Source: an uncultured Marmoricola sp.
GTDB lineage: Bacteria; Actinomycetota; Actinomycetes; Propionibacteriales; Nocardioidaceae
Reading direction: 5' to 3'
Assembly: GCA_937868075.1 (NCBI GenBank)
Contig: CALMLL010000140.1
Location: 1 to 44,449, forward strand
Length of the DNA stretch: 44,449 nucleotides
Notes under the pieces: model-generated
Told to the model about the DNA's origin: nothing
Seen by the model: the letters and a program-made list of their open reading frames with translations, nothing else
Database searches by the model: none
Part shown: positions 26,875-36,233 of the stretch, piece by piece
Layout of the letters: the number at the start of each line of letters is the position of its first letter
Position numbering within the stretch: position 1 is the stretch's first letter
Translations under genes and position numbers: made by a program

Positions 26875-28115
26875 TTCTTGCCGCGCTTGCTGCGAGGTTG
26901 GCGCGTGGGCTGGACCCTCCCGGCCGCCTTGCTCTCGGTGACCGGGCCCTTCGGTTCGGGAACCACACGCCCACTCCCCAACGCCTCGTCCCGACGAGTC
27001 GGCGGAGCAGCGAACGGCGCCGCGCCCATGGGGGCATCGGTTCCGGCGTCCGGGATGTCACCCTCGGGCTCGTCGTGGATGGCCATGTCCTCGGTGAAGA
27101 CCGGCACTTCGGCGTAGCGGTCGGCCTCGCGGCGGGCACGCGCCTTGGCACGACGCTCGGCGGCTTCGACGTCCTTCTCCCCCGACTTCAACTGAACCAA
27201 CAGCGGCGGGGCGATGAAGATCGAGGAGTAGGCGCCGGCGGCCATGCCCACGAACAGTGCGAGGGCGAGGTCCTTGAGTGCACCCGAGCCCAGGGTGGCG
27301 ACGCCGACGTACAAGATGGCGGCCACCGGCAGCAGCGCCACCAGGGAGGTGTTGATCGAGCGCACCAGGGTCTGGTTGACCGCGAGGTTGACCGCCTTGG
27401 CGTACGTCGTGCGCGCGGAGCGGAGGTTCTTGGTGTTCTCCCGGATCTTGTCGAAAACCACGACCGTGTCGTAGAGCGAGAACCCGAGGATGGTCAGCAC
27501 GCCGGTGACGGTGGCCGGGGTGACCTCGAAACCGGACAGGGCATAGATGCCGATCGTGATCAAGATGTCGTGGGCCAACGCCACCAGCGCGGCCACCGAC
27601 ATCTTCCATTCCCGGAAGTAGGCCCAGATGAACAGGACCACCAGGACCAGGAACACCACCAGACCGGTCAGCGCGCGTTGAGCCACCTGCTGGCCCCAAC
27701 TGGGACCGACTTCGTTGGCCGAGATGTCGTTGACCACGACCCCGGTCGCTTCGGAGATCGCCTTGAGAACCGTGTCGGTCTCGGTGTTGTTCAGTGGCTC
27801 GGTCGTGGCCCGGATCGCGGAGGTGCCCTGCACGTTGACCACCGGAGACGCGGCCGGCTTGAGCCCCGTGCCGGCGATCGCCACGCGCACCTTGTCGGCG
27901 GTGGGCTGCGTGGCGTTGCCGGCCCCGACGGGAACCGAGATCTCGACGCCGCCTTGGAACTCGACCCCGAGGTTGAGCCCCTTGACGAACAACCCGACGA
28001 ACGCCAGGGCCAGGATCACCCCGGAGATGGAGTACCAAAGCCGCTTGCGGCCGACGAAGTTGACCGAGACGTCACCCTCGTAGAGCGCGTAGCCAAGTCG
28101 TGAATAGCGACCCAT
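26871..28115 (-). CDS. secF: Protein translocase subunit SecF
   Basis: A 414-residue RND-related membrane subunit that, with SecD, uses the proton motive force to pull exported proteins from SecYEG. The N-terminal segment includes DVSVNFVGRKRLWYSISG, the first membrane helix, and LGVEFQGGVEI, the family FxGG motif. Five more helices follow, with the signature GFSLYDTVVVFDKIREN. After about residue 315 comes a cytosolic tail of roughly 100 residues, rich in Ala, Arg, Pro and acid, longer than in E. coli SecF. The ATG overlaps the secD stop by one base. Confidence 0.95.
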   Translation of the reverse strand: MGRYSRLGYALYEGDVSVNFVGRKRLWYSISGVILALAFVGLFVKGLNLGVEFQGGVEISVPVGAGNATQPTADKVRVAIAGTGLKPAASPVVNVQGTSAIRATTEPLNNTETDTVLKAISEATGVVVNDISANEVGPSWGQQVAQRALTGLVVFLVLVVLFIWAYFREWKMSVAALVALAHDILITIGIYALSGFEVTPATVTGVLTILGFSLYDTVVVFDKIRENTKNLRSARTTYAKAVNLAVNQTLVRSINTSLVALLPVAAILYVGVATLGSGALKDLALALFVGMAAGAYSSIFIAPPLLVQLKSGEKDVEAAERRAKARARREADRYAEVPVFTEDMAIHDEPEGDIPDAGTDAPMGAAPFAAPPTRRDEALGSGRVVPEPKGPVTESKAAGRVQPTRQPRSKRGKK

Positions 28116-29794
28116 CAGGCTCGACCCCCTTGCAACGTGCCGACGCCCGCATGGACGGCGTCGAGCCCGAGTGTCTCCTCGGAGAGACCGGAGAGTCGGT
28201 GCTGGCCGTTGAAGAAGGAATGACGGGCAAGGATCGTCATGATCGGTTTGGTGAAGAAGAAGAACACCACCAGGTCGATCACTGTGCTCAGACCGAGCGC
28301 GAAGGCGAAGCCCTTCACCACGCCGATGGCGAAGAAGTAGAGCACCACCGCTGCCAGCAGGGAGACCGCATCGGCAGCCAGACAGGTGTTCCGGGCGCGG
28401 ACCCAGCCGGTCTCGACCGCGACCCGCATCGACTTGCCTTCACGCATCTCGTCCCTGATCCGCTCGAAATACACGATGAAGGAGTCAGCGGTGATGCCGA
28501 CAGCCACGATCAGACCGGCGATACCGGGCAGAGTCAGGGTGAAGCCGGCTGCCTTGCTGAGCACGAGTACGGCGGCGTAGGTGACCACGCCGGCCACGAT
28601 CAGCGATCCGATCACCACCAGGCCCAGACCTCGGTAGTAGAGCAGGCAGTAGATCATCACCAGCAGCAGGCCGATGATGCCGGCCCAGATGCCGGCGTTG
28701 AGCTGGTTGCCGGCCAGTTGCGGGCCGATGTTCTCCACGCTGGGGCTGAAGCGCAGCGGCAGGGCGCCGTACTTCAACGACGTCGCCAGTGACTCAGCGC
28801 TCTTCTGGGTGAAGTTGCCGGTGATCTGCGGGCGGCCGTCCAGGATCGGCTGGATGACCCTGGGGCTGGAGAGAACCGCTCCGTCCAGCACGATCGCGAA
28901 CAACTTGCCGGTGCCGGCGAGTTTGGTCGTCACATCGCCGAAGGTCTTGGTCGCTGAGGACTTGAAGGACAGGTTGACCGCCCAGGTGGCGCCGTTGTCA
29001 GGCAGCCCGAAACTGGCCGTCTTGAGCTGGCTGCCTTCGATCACCGCAGCCGACAACAACTGCTTTTGACCATCGGAGTCGCAGGTCACGATCGGGGTCT
29101 TCGGGTCGTCCTGCGCAGCCGTGATGGGACTCCCCTTGGCCGGGCACGTGTAGTCATCGAACTTCTTGATCCAGGCGCTGCCGGGGTTGTCCTGCCACTT
29201 CAACGGGTCCGTAACCGCTGCCCCCTTGGTCTCGGCCGGTGAAGCCGACGGGGAGGCGCTCGCCGACTGCTTGGTGGGCTTGGCCTTCTTCTTCGGTTTC
29301 GCGCTGGCCTTTGCCGAAGGGCTCGCGGACGCACCACTCGAGGCGGACGCACTGGGGGACGCGCTCGGGGACGCACTGGCCGAGGCAGTCGGTTTGGTAC
29401 CGGGCGCCACACACGGCTGGCCCTGGCACTGAGCCACGAGCCGGAACCGCAACTGCGCGGTGCGCTTGACCGCGTCAACGAGGTCGCGGGCATTGGAGCC
29501 AGGGACTTCGACCACGATGTTGCGGTTGCCCTGGGTGCTCACCGCCGCCTCGGCGACACCACTGCCGTTGACGCGGTTGTCGATGATGCTGGCGGCTTCG
29601 GACAACTGCGACGGGGTCGGGTTCTGCTGCTCGGCCACCAGCGTGATCCGGGTGCCACCACGCAGATCCAGGCCCAGTCCAGGAGCCCAGGTCTTGCCCA
29701 GCGCCGCCAGCACCGAGAGCAGGATCACGCCCAGGGCGAAGAAGGTCAGAGTGCGATTGGCATGGCTGCGCTGCTGTCGCTTGGTCTTGACCAC
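28115..29794 (-). CDS. secD: Protein translocase subunit SecD
   Basis: A 559-residue SecD with a first membrane helix (about 17-33), GLDLRGGTRITL, and the external P1 domain. Five C-terminal helices carry AGLIVAVGITADSFIVYFERIRDE, the proton-path signature. The P1 domain is interrupted at about 132-190 by a Ser/Ala/Pro/Lys low-complexity linker, and cysteines occur at 123, 128, 217 and 238, which would be outside the membrane and could pair. The start is GTG at 29792-29794, one base after the yajC stop. It works as a complex with SecF and YajC. Confidence 0.95.
   Translation of the reverse strand: MVKTKRQQRSHANRTLTFFALGVILLSVLAALGKTWAPGLGLDLRGGTRITLVAEQQNPTPSQLSEAASIIDNRVNGSGVAEAAVSTQGNRNIVVEVPGSNARDLVDAVKRTAQLRFRLVAQCQGQPCVAPGTKPTASASASPSASPSASASSGASASPSAKASAKPKKKAKPTKQSASASPSASPAETKGAAVTDPLKWQDNPGSAWIKKFDDYTCPAKGSPITAAQDDPKTPIVTCDSDGQKQLLSAAVIEGSQLKTASFGLPDNGATWAVNLSFKSSATKTFGDVTTKLAGTGKLFAIVLDGAVLSSPRVIQPILDGRPQITGNFTQKSAESLATSLKYGALPLRFSPSVENIGPQLAGNQLNAGIWAGIIGLLLVMIYCLLYYRGLGLVVIGSLIVAGVVTYAAVLVLSKAAGFTLTLPGIAGLIVAVGITADSFIVYFERIRDEMREGKSMRVAVETGWVRARNTCLAADAVSLLAAVVLYFFAIGVVKGFAFALGLSTVIDLVVFFFFTKPIMTILARHSFFNGQHRLSGLSEETLGLDAVHAGVGTLQGGRA
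29225..29401 (-). repeat. Low-complexity Ser/Ala/Pro/Lys linker coding region in secD
   Basis: This codes for SecD residues 132-190: near-repeats of SASASP/PSAS units around a lysine-rich core (KPKKKAKPTK). The DNA repeats are imperfect, such as GCCGACGG/GGACGC-type units, and likely prone to length change. Actinobacterial SecD proteins often carry a linker at this point, of variable length. Confidence 0.75.
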
Positions 29795-29795
29795 G

Positions 29796-30065
29796 TCACT
29801 CCCCTGCCTTGCGCAGCACGGCCGCGCGAGCCACCTCGATCACGGTGCCCTCGGCGATCTGGAGGTGCACGGTGTCGTCGGCGAGTTCGGTGATGGTGCC
29901 GTAGATCCCGGAGGACAACACCACGCGCTGGCCGACTTCGAGGGCCGACTGAACCGCAGCCACGGCTTGCTGCTGTCGTTTCGCCGGGCGCACCACGAGC
30001 ATCCAGAACAGGGCCAGGGTGGCCAGAAGAACAAGGAAGGGAGTGAATTGCTGCACGAGTGCCAC
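29796..30065 (-). CDS. yajC: Preprotein translocase subunit YajC
   Basis: An 89-residue single-span membrane protein. A hydrophobic segment (about 9-26) is followed by VRPAKRQQQA and the family domain VGQRVVLSSGIYGTITEL. It associates with SecDF. The start is GTG at 30063-30065, preceded by AAAAGG. It is first in the yajC-secD-secF unit, 94 bp after ruvB, and has its own candidate -10 and a leader hairpin. Confidence 0.93.
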   Translation of the reverse strand: MALVQQFTPFLVLLATLALFWMLVVRPAKRQQQAVAAVQSALEVGQRVVLSSGIYGTITELADDTVHLQIAEGTVIEVARAAVLRKAGE

Positions 30066-30094
30066 AGCACCTTTTCGTCAGGGGATCCATCGTG

Positions 30095-30124
30095 GGCCGG
30101 TTGACCGGCCGAGTGCGAAGCCTA
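30095..30124 (-). promoter_or_regulatory. Candidate yajC promoter and leader hairpin
   Basis: TAGGCT (30124-30119) fits TANNNT. About ten bases later, GGCCGG (30110-30105 on the minus strand) pairs with CCGGCC (30100-30095) around a TCAA loop. The stem could be a terminator for ruvCAB transcripts or a 5' leader stem for yajC-secDF. No U-run follows. Confidence 0.35.
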
Positions 30125-30159
30125 CCTGCTCACCGCACGGTCGGCGTACGCCCCGGTGG

Positions 30160-31251
30160 CTAGGAAGTCGGGTCGTCGAACAGATTCAACTCCACGTCGG
30201 CGTACGGCGCTCCGGAGGGCGTGCTCAAGCCGAGGTGACTCCAGGCTGCGGGGGTGGCGACCCGTCCCCGTGGGGTTCTGGCCAGGAAGCCCAGTCGCAC
30301 CAAGAACGGCTCGGCGACCTCCTCCACGGTCTCGCGTTCCTCCCCGACGGCCACCGCCAACGTGCTCAGCCCGACCGGGCCGCCGCCGAAGCGGCGACAC
30401 AGGACGTCGAGCACTGCGGTGTCGAGCCGATCCAGGCCCAGGTGGTCGACCTCGTAGAGATCAAGAGCACGATGGGCCACGTCGCGGGTGACCACACCGT
30501 CGGCGCGCACCTGGGCGTAGTCACGCACTCGGCGCAGCAGCCGGTTGGCGATGCGCGGGGTGCCACGCGAACGCGAGGCGATCTCGGCACTGCCCTCGTC
30601 GTCGAGACGTACGTCGAGGAGGTGGGCCGAGCGGCGCACGATCAGATCGAGTTCGGCCGGGTCATAGAACTCCAGGTGCGCGGTGAATCCGAACCGGTCC
30701 CGCAGCGGCCCCGGTAGCAACCCGGCCCTGGTGGTCGCACCCACGAGGGTGAACGGCGGGATCTCCAGCGGGATCGCGGTCGCGCCGGGACCCTTGCCGA
30801 TCACAACGTCGACCCGGAAGTCCTCCATGGCCATGTAGAGCATCTCTTCGGCGGCGCGGTTCATCCGGTGGATCTCATCGACGAACATGACGTCGCCCTC
30901 GTTGAGGCCCGAGAGGATCGCGGCCAGGTCGCCGGCATGTGTGATCGCCGGGCCGCTGGTCAGACGCAGCGGACTTCCCATCTCGGCAGCGATGATCATG
31001 GCCAGCGTGGTCTTGCCCAGTCCGGGCGGTCCCGACAACAACACGTGGTCCGGGGTGCGTCCGCGACTGCGCGCCGCCTCGAGCACCAGAGACAACTGTT
31101 CGCGAACGCGGTGCTGGCCCACGACCTCGGCCAGCGTCTTGGGCCGCAGCGCGGCCTCGATCGCGCGCTCGTCCCCGGCAGCCTCGGCGGCGACGACCCG
31201 CGAGTGGAGGAACTCCGCCTCGGCGGCTTCGAGTTCGGATTCGCTGCTCAT
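30160..31251 (-). CDS. ruvB: Holliday junction branch migration ATPase RuvB
   Basis: A 363-residue AAA+ motor. Walker A is [12 protein letters not shown], Walker B is MFVDEIHRM, and the sensor/arginine-finger block reads [18 protein letters not shown]. The winged-helix C-domain ends in the family [13 protein letters not shown]. It drives branch migration with RuvA and presents junctions to RuvC. The ATG overlaps the ruvA stop by four bases. A short acidic tail (NLFDDPTS) follows. Confidence 0.97.
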   Translation of the reverse strand: MSSESELEAAEAEFLHSRVVAAEAAGDERAIEAALRPKTLAEVVGQHRVREQLSLVLEAARSRGRTPDHVLLSGPPGLGKTTLAMIIAAEMGSPLRLTSGPAITHAGDLAAILSGLNEGDVMFVDEIHRMNRAAEEMLYMAMEDFRVDVVIGKGPGATAIPLEIPPFTLVGATTRAGLLPGPLRDRFGFTAHLEFYDPAELDLIVRRSAHLLDVRLDDEGSAEIASRSRGTPRIANRLLRRVRDYAQVRADGVVTRDVAHRALDLYEVDHLGLDRLDTAVLDVLCRRFGGGPVGLSTLAVAVGEERETVEEVAEPFLVRLGFLARTPRGRVATPAAWSHLGLSTPSGAPYADVELNLFDDPTS

Positions 31252-31862
31252 GAGGTGCTCAACGATCGCAGGGCGAGCCGCAGCAGGGCGCCGACATCGG
31301 GAGTGGCCGCTGCGGCAGCAGCCTCTTCGGAGACCATCGCCACGGCGCGGTCGGCCTCTTTGGCCGACCAGCCCAGTCCCACCAGCGCGGCATGCACCTG
31401 GGTCTGCCAGCCCTGGGCACCGGAGCCGGGAAGCATGTGTCGATCGAGCGCGGCGCCGGTGGGCGCGCCGATGCGGTCTCGCAACTCCAAGATGATGCGC
31501 TGGGCGCCTTTGACCCCGACCCCGGGCACCCGCGTGAGTGCTTTCACATCGTCACTGGTGATGGCGCGCCTGATCTCGTCGGGTGTGTGCACCGCCAACA
31601 TCGCCTGGGCCAGTTTCGGGCCGACCCCGCTGGCGGTCTGCAACAACTCGAAGGTGTGCTTCTCCTCGTCGGTGGCGAAACCGAAGAGGGTCAGCGAATC
31701 CTCACGGACCACCATCGACGTGGGCACCGTCGCCTGCTGACCCATGCGCAACTGGGCCAAGGTGTTGGGCGTGCACTGCACGTCGAGGCCCACGCCACCG
31801 ACTTCGATCACCGCGTTGGTGACGCCGATGTCGCTGACAACTCCTCGGACGAAGGCGATCAT
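31248..31862 (-). CDS. ruvA: Holliday junction DNA helicase subunit RuvA
   Basis: A 204-residue junction-binding tetramer subunit. The N-terminal OB fold is [25 protein letters not shown]. The two helix-hairpin-helix motifs are [13 protein letters not shown] and [16 protein letters not shown]. The C-terminal RuvB-binding domain ends at ALRSLSTS. It overlaps ruvC by four bases. It belongs to the LexA-controlled ruvCAB unit. Confidence 0.97.
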   Translation of the reverse strand: MIAFVRGVVSDIGVTNAVIEVGGVGLDVQCTPNTLAQLRMGQQATVPTSMVVREDSLTLFGFATDEEKHTFELLQTASGVGPKLAQAMLAVHTPDEIRRAITSDDVKALTRVPGVGVKGAQRIILELRDRIGAPTGAALDRHMLPGSGAQGWQTQVHAALVGLGWSAKEADRAVAMVSEEAAAAAATPDVGALLRLALRSLSTS

Positions 31863-32404
31863 CGGGCGACTCCTCGACTCGCGGGTTGAGTGATGGTGTG
31901 GCGAAGGACCGCAGCTTCGAGCCGGGATTGCGCCCCGCCACGCCAGATGTGACAGATCGCCAGCGCCAGCGCATCGGCGGCGTCGGCCGGACGTGGCGCC
32001 TCTGTGAGTCGCAGGAGGCGGGTGACCATCGCTGCGACCTGGGACTTGTCGGCCCGGCCGTTGCCGGTCACCGCCGCCTTGACCTCACTGGGGGTGTGCA
32101 GCGCCACCGGGACCTCATGCCGGGCAGCGACCACGAGCGCCACCCCGCTGGCCTGCGCGGTGCCCATGACGGTGCGCACGTTGTGCTGGCTGAAGACCCG
32201 CTCGATCGCGACCGCGTCGGGTTCGAAGCGCTCCACCCACGCCGCGACCGCGCCCTCGATCGCCAGCAGGCGTTGGGCCAACGGAAGGTCCGGCGGGGTG
32301 CGCACGGTGTCGACGGCAACCATGGTCAGTGCTCGACCGACGTTGCCGTCGACCACGCCGAGACCGCACCGAGTCAGCCCGGGGTCGATCCCCAGCACGC
32401 GCAT
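31859..32404 (-). CDS. ruvC: Crossover junction endodeoxyribonuclease RuvC
   Basis: A 181-residue resolvase of the RNase H fold. It begins [14 protein letters not shown] with catalytic D7, has the catalytic glutamate in [10 protein letters not shown], and the last acidic pair in [13 protein letters not shown]. The ATG at 32402-32404 is chosen because it begins this conserved block; 12 further in-frame codons upstream would run through the LexA box. It is first in ruvC-ruvA-ruvB. Confidence 0.96.
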   Translation of the reverse strand: MRVLGIDPGLTRCGLGVVDGNVGRALTMVAVDTVRTPPDLPLAQRLLAIEGAVAAWVERFEPDAVAIERVFSQHNVRTVMGTAQASGVALVVAARHEVPVALHTPSEVKAAVTGNGRADKSQVAAMVTRLLRLTEAPRPADAADALALAICHIWRGGAQSRLEAAVLRHTITQPASRGVAR

Positions 32405-32423
32405 GGCACCACCCGTCGTCGTA

Positions 32424-32437
32424 CGAACATGTGTTCG
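32424..32437. promoter_or_regulatory. LexA (SOS) box upstream of ruvCAB
   Basis: CGAACATGTGTTCG is a perfect palindrome matching the actinobacterial/Gram-positive LexA consensus CGAAC-N4-GTTCG. It lies 19 bases before the ruvC ATG and abuts a -10-like TACTGT (32444-32439 on the minus strand), so LexA would sit over the transcription start. The ruv genes are a classic SOS target. Confidence 0.9.
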
Positions 32438-32497
32438 CACAGTAGCGCCCGATGCGCTCGGGGAAGGCGAGGAACACGCCGAAACCGACGGCTCGGG

Positions 32498-33262
32498 TCA
32501 GGCGTCGACCTCGGCCATGACCTCATCGGAGACGTCGAAGTTGGCATAGACGTTCTGGACGTCGTCGAGGTCCTCCAGGGCGTCCACCAGTCGGAACACC
32601 TTGCGGGCGCCGTCGGCGTCGAGTTCGACCTGCATGCTCGGCACGAAGCTCGCATCGGCGGAGTCGTAGTCGATACCGGCCTCCTGCAGGGCACTGCGCA
32701 CTGCCACCAGGTCGGTGGCTTCGCTGATCACCTCGAAGGAGTCGCCGAGGTCGTTGACCTCCTCGGCACCCGCGTCGAGGGTCGCCTCCAAGACGTCGTC
32801 CTCGGTGACCGCGCGGGCCTCCTGTTGGGTTGCCACCAGGACCACGCCCTTGCGGTTGAAGAGGTAGGCCACCGATCCCGGGTCGGCCAGGGAGCCGCCG
32901 TTGCGCGTCATCGCGGTGCGTACTTCCATCGCGGCGCGGTTCTTGTTGTCGGTCAGACACTCCACCAAGAGCGCCACCCCGGAGGGGCCGTAGCCCTCGT
33001 ACATGATCGTGGTGTAGTCCGCGCCACCTGCTTCGGCGCCGGAGCCGCGCTTGACGGCGCGGTCGATGTTGTCGTTGGGGACGCTGGACTTCTTGGCCTT
33101 CTGGATCGCGTCATACAGCGTCGGGTTGCCGCCAGGGTCTCCCCCACCCATGCGGGCGGCGACCTCGATGTTCTTGATCAACTTGGCGAACATCTTGCCG
33201 CGCTTGGCGTCGATGAGGGCCTTTTTGTGCTTGGTGGTGGCCCACTTGGAATGGCCGGACAT
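32498..33262 (-). CDS. YebC/PmpR-family regulator (TACO1 type)
   Basis: A 254-residue YebC protein beginning with the diagnostic [36 protein letters not shown] and [18 protein letters not shown] blocks follow, and the acidic C-terminal region is complete. Members are described as DNA-binding regulators and, more recently, as factors that help ribosomes through difficult (proline-rich) sequences. AGGAG is six bases before the ATG. It lies between pdxT and ruvC, the conserved actinobacterial slot. Confidence 0.94.
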   Translation of the reverse strand: MSGHSKWATTKHKKALIDAKRGKMFAKLIKNIEVAARMGGGDPGGNPTLYDAIQKAKKSSVPNDNIDRAVKRGSGAEAGGADYTTIMYEGYGPSGVALLVECLTDNKNRAAMEVRTAMTRNGGSLADPGSVAYLFNRKGVVLVATQQEARAVTEDDVLEATLDAGAEEVNDLGDSFEVISEATDLVAVRSALQEAGIDYDSADASFVPSMQVELDADGARKVFRLVDALEDLDDVQNVYANFDVSDEVMAEVDA

Positions 33263-33296
33263 GCGTGTCTCCTACAACGAAGGGGATGAAGTGATC

Positions 33297-33884
33297 CTAG
33301 CGATCCCGAGTGCCGACCATGTCGACGAACAGCCGGTGCAGTCGGTCATCGCCGGCCACCTCGGGATGGAAACTGGTGGCCAGCAAATGCCCCTGGCGTA
33401 CGGCGACCGGGTGATCACCGGCGCGAGCCAGCACCTCGACCTCGGCGCCGGTCTCCTCGACCCAGGGTGCTCGGATGAAGACCGCGTGGAAAGGGTCCTT
33501 CAGTCCGGCGATGGGCAGATCGGCTTCGAAGGAGTCGACTTGGCGGCCAAAGGCGTTGCGTCGCACAGTCATGTCGAACCCCCCGAAGGTCTCTTGGTCG
33601 CTGGTGCCGTCGAGGACCCTTTCGGCGAGCAGGATCATTCCGGCGCACGTGCCGTAGACGGGTAGCCCGTGTGCGATGGCCTGCTTCAGCGGGTCGAACA
33701 TCTCGAAGATGCGCGCCAGCTTCGCGATCGTGGTCGACTCTCCGCCGGGCAAGACGAGTCCGTCAACGTCACCGAGTTCATCGGGGCGGCGTACGCCAAT
33801 GGCGCGTGCGCCAGCGTTCGTCAACATGGCCAGGTGCTCGCGAACGTCGCCTTGCAACGCCAGCACCCCAATCAGGGGAGACAT
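33297..33884 (-). CDS. pdxT: Pyridoxal 5'-phosphate synthase glutaminase subunit PdxT
   Basis: A 195-residue class I glutaminase that supplies ammonia to PdxS for de novo PLP. It begins [13 protein letters not shown]. The oxyanion region is LPGGESTTI, the catalytic cysteine is C80 in [10 protein letters not shown], and the H173/E175 pair lies in SFHPEV. It starts eight bases after the M1 peptidase stop rather than directly after pdxS, which is unusual. Confidence 0.96.
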   Translation of the reverse strand: MSPLIGVLALQGDVREHLAMLTNAGARAIGVRRPDELGDVDGLVLPGGESTTIAKLARIFEMFDPLKQAIAHGLPVYGTCAGMILLAERVLDGTSDQETFGGFDMTVRRNAFGRQVDSFEADLPIAGLKDPFHAVFIRAPWVEETGAEVEVLARAGDHPVAVRQGHLLATSFHPEVAGDDRLHRLFVDMVGTRDR

Positions 33885-33892
33885 CAGGGCAC

Positions 33893-35320
33893 CTACCGTC
33901 GACCGCTGGTCTCAGGCGCGTCCACACCGGGTTTGCGCATCGGAGGACTGGGCACTCCCGGCTTCGCCGCGGCATACAACCACGCGTCGAAGAAGCCGCT
34001 CAGGTCTTGCCCCGAAATCGACTCGGCCAGGCTGATGAATTGCGCGGTGGTGACGTTCTTCTCGGTGTTGGCGGAGTACCACGTGCGCAGCAGTCGGCTC
34101 ATCGTGGTCGGGCCGATCTTGGCGCGCAGGGCGATCAGCGTCATCGCGCCGCGCTCGTAGACCGCATTGTCGAAGAGGTAGGTGGGGGCAGGCAGTGCCG
34201 CCGGGGCCGGATTCCAGAACTCCGAGGCCGGCGGGTTGGCGTAGAGGTTGCGGAACTGCCGGAGTGAAAAACCGGGGGTACGCCGATCGCGCTCGATCCA
34301 CTCGAAGTAGGTGGCCAGGCCCTCGCTCAACCAGATGTCGCTCCAGTCCGCGGGAACCACGGTGTCGCCGAACCACTGGTGGGCGTACTCGTGCACCACG
34401 GTCGCGCGAGACGCATCGGGGCTCACCACAGGTCGGGCGGCGACCTCCAGTGCATAGGGCACTCCCGGGAGCGCGGTCAGGCCCCCACTGCCGAACGGAT
34501 AACGGCCCACGCGGCGCTGCATCCAGGTCATCGCCTTCTCGCTCCATCCTGGCAGCCGCGGGTCGCTGCCGGAGGAAAGGTAGGAACGCCACGGGCGACC
34601 GGCCACGGTGTCGCGCACCACTCGCATGGGGGCGATCGCGATCGAGGTCGCGTGCGGTGGGATGAGGCCGGTTGTCCAGGTGGTCCGAGCCAGTCCGCCG
34701 GGGATCACCCGCCGCCCGTGGAAGGTGCCGCTGCCAGAAACCTGGAGGGCAGCCGGCGCGGTCACCTCGAACGAGAAAACGGCCCGGTCGCGCAGCGTGT
34801 TGTTGACCGGCATCCAGGTCATTGCGCCATTGGGCTCGTTGAGCGTCACAACTCCCGTGGACAGGCGCAGCCAACCGTCGAGGCTGGCGTCGGGGTCGGT
34901 GATCGGTTGCGGCACACCGGAGTACTCCACGCCGACCACCGCGACATCGTCGGCAGCGAGCGGGGTGGTGGGGGTGATCACCAACTTGTGCCCCGAACGG
35001 GTGAAGGCGGCCGACGTGCCGTCGACGGTGACCTCGTTGACGCTCAATCCGCTCAGATCGAGGGAAAGCTCAGAGAGATCTTGGTGGGCCACCATCGTGA
35101 TCGCGCACTCGGCATCGATCTGCTGAGTGGTCGGATCGAACCGCAACGACACCTGGTAGGCACGGACGTCATAGCCCCCGTTGCCCATGTCGGGGAAGAA
35201 CGAGTCGCCGGAGGTCTGCGCTCCCGGCGTGGCTCCAGCCCCGGCGGCCTGCGCCTGCGCGGCTATCGGCGCAAGCAGTGCCGCAGCCGCGACCGCGGCG
35301 CTGAGCAGACGACGGGTCAC
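33893..35320 (-). CDS. Secreted M1-family metallopeptidase
   Basis: A 475-residue gluzincin with an N-terminal signal peptide ([24 protein letters not shown]). Residues about 45-240 form the beta-rich N-domain. The catalytic domain has HEYAH at 310-314 and the third zinc ligand E333 exactly 18 residues later (HExxH-x18-E). Y388 in NAVYERGAM is the likely transition-state tyrosine. The exopeptidase motif GAMEN reads GAMTW (165-169), so aminopeptidase specificity may be altered. The C-terminal tail is Pro-rich and the usual long helical domain is missing, giving a short M1. The GTG at 35318-35320 overlaps the pdxS stop by four bases and fixes the start. Confidence 0.9.
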   Translation of the reverse strand: MTRRLLSAAVAAAALLAPIAAQAQAAGAGATPGAQTSGDSFFPDMGNGGYDVRAYQVSLRFDPTTQQIDAECAITMVAHQDLSELSLDLSGLSVNEVTVDGTSAAFTRSGHKLVITPTTPLAADDVAVVGVEYSGVPQPITDPDASLDGWLRLSTGVVTLNEPNGAMTWMPVNNTLRDRAVFSFEVTAPAALQVSGSGTFHGRRVIPGGLARTTWTTGLIPPHATSIAIAPMRVVRDTVAGRPWRSYLSSGSDPRLPGWSEKAMTWMQRRVGRYPFGSGGLTALPGVPYALEVAARPVVSPDASRATVVHEYAHQWFGDTVVPADWSDIWLSEGLATYFEWIERDRRTPGFSLRQFRNLYANPPASEFWNPAPAALPAPTYLFDNAVYERGAMTLIALRAKIGPTTMSRLLRTWYSANTEKNVTTAQFISLAESISGQDLSGFFDAWLYAAAKPGVPSPPMRKPGVDAPETSGRR

Positions 35321-36219
35321 CAGCCGCGCTCGGCCAGCCGGTGCGGCTGGGGAATCTCCTCGACGTTGATGCCCACCATCGCCTCGCCCAAGCCACGGGA
35401 GACCTTGGCGATCACGTCGGGGTCGTCGTGGAAGGTGGTCGCCTTGACGATCGCGGCGGCCCGCTCGGCGGGGTTGCCGGACTTGAAGATCCCGGAGCCG
35501 ACGAAGACGCCCTCGGCGCCCAGTTGCATCATCATGGCCGCGTCCGCAGGCGTCGCGATGCCTCCGGCGGTGAACAACACGACGGGCAGTTTGCCGGTCG
35601 CGGCGACCTCCTTGACCAGTTCGTAGGGGGCCTGGAGGTTCTTGGCGGCCACGTACAACTCGTCCTCGACCAGGCCCTGGAGTCGCCGCAATTCGCGGCG
35701 AATGGTGCGCATGTGGGTGACCGCGTTGGAGACGTCCCCGGTGCCGGCCTCGCCCTTGGAGCGGATCATGGCCGCGCCCTCGGTGATCCGGCGCAGCGCC
35801 TCCCCGAGGTTGGTGGCTCCGCACACGAAGGGCACGGTGAAGGCGAACTTGTCGATGTGGTTCTCGTAGTCGGCGGGGGTGAGCACTTCGGACTCGTCGA
35901 TGTAGTCCACCCCGAGGCTCTGCAGCACCTGCGCTTCGGCGAAGTGGCCGATCCGGGCCTTGGCCATCACCGGGATCGAGACCGCAGCGATGATCCCGTC
36001 GATCATGTCGGGGTCGCTCATCCGGCTGACTCCGCCCTGGGCGCGGATGTCGGCAGGAACGCGCTCGAGAGCCATCACGGCCACCGCGCCGGCGTCTTCG
36101 GCGATCTTGGCCTGCTCGGGAGTGACGACGTCCATGATGACGCCACCCTTGAGCATTTCAGCCATGCCGCGCTTGACGCGCGAGGTGCCGGTCGTGGATG
36201 TGGGATTCGTGTCGCTCAT
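35317..36219 (-). CDS. pdxS: Pyridoxal 5'-phosphate synthase subunit PdxS
   Basis: A 300-residue (beta/alpha)8 synthase that builds PLP from ribose 5-phosphate, glyceraldehyde 3-phosphate and ammonia. [44 protein letters not shown] with the active-site lysine K87, and [19 protein letters not shown] with K155 are intact. The protein forms the dodecamer core for PdxT. TAGGAT eight bases before the ATG could serve as a -10 for a leaderless mRNA; the same bases give a weak AGGA Shine-Dalgarno. It starts 11 bp after the LemA-like gene. Confidence 0.97.
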   Translation of the reverse strand: MSDTNPTSTTGTSRVKRGMAEMLKGGVIMDVVTPEQAKIAEDAGAVAVMALERVPADIRAQGGVSRMSDPDMIDGIIAAVSIPVMAKARIGHFAEAQVLQSLGVDYIDESEVLTPADYENHIDKFAFTVPFVCGATNLGEALRRITEGAAMIRSKGEAGTGDVSNAVTHMRTIRRELRRLQGLVEDELYVAAKNLQAPYELVKEVAATGKLPVVLFTAGGIATPADAAMMMQLGAEGVFVGSGIFKSGNPAERAAAIVKATTFHDDPDVIAKVSRGLGEAMVGINVEEIPQPHRLAERGW

Positions 36220-36227
36220 GAGGGTCG

Positions 36228-36233
36228 ATCCTA
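36228..36233 (-). promoter_or_regulatory. Candidate -10 for a leaderless pdxS transcript
   Basis: TAGGAT ends eight bases before the pdxS ATG, the spacing expected when transcription begins at or next to the start codon. It also overlaps the stop codon of the upstream gene. Confidence 0.3.

Noticed and set aside
29225..29401. Repetitive DNA considered as a CRISPR or minisatellite
   Set aside because: The units are short, imperfect, without spacers and in frame within secD; it is a low-complexity linker.
35321..35824. 168-codon N-terminal extension of the M1 peptidase
   Set aside because: Runs through pdxS in another frame; the GTG at 35318-35320 is followed directly by a clear signal peptide.
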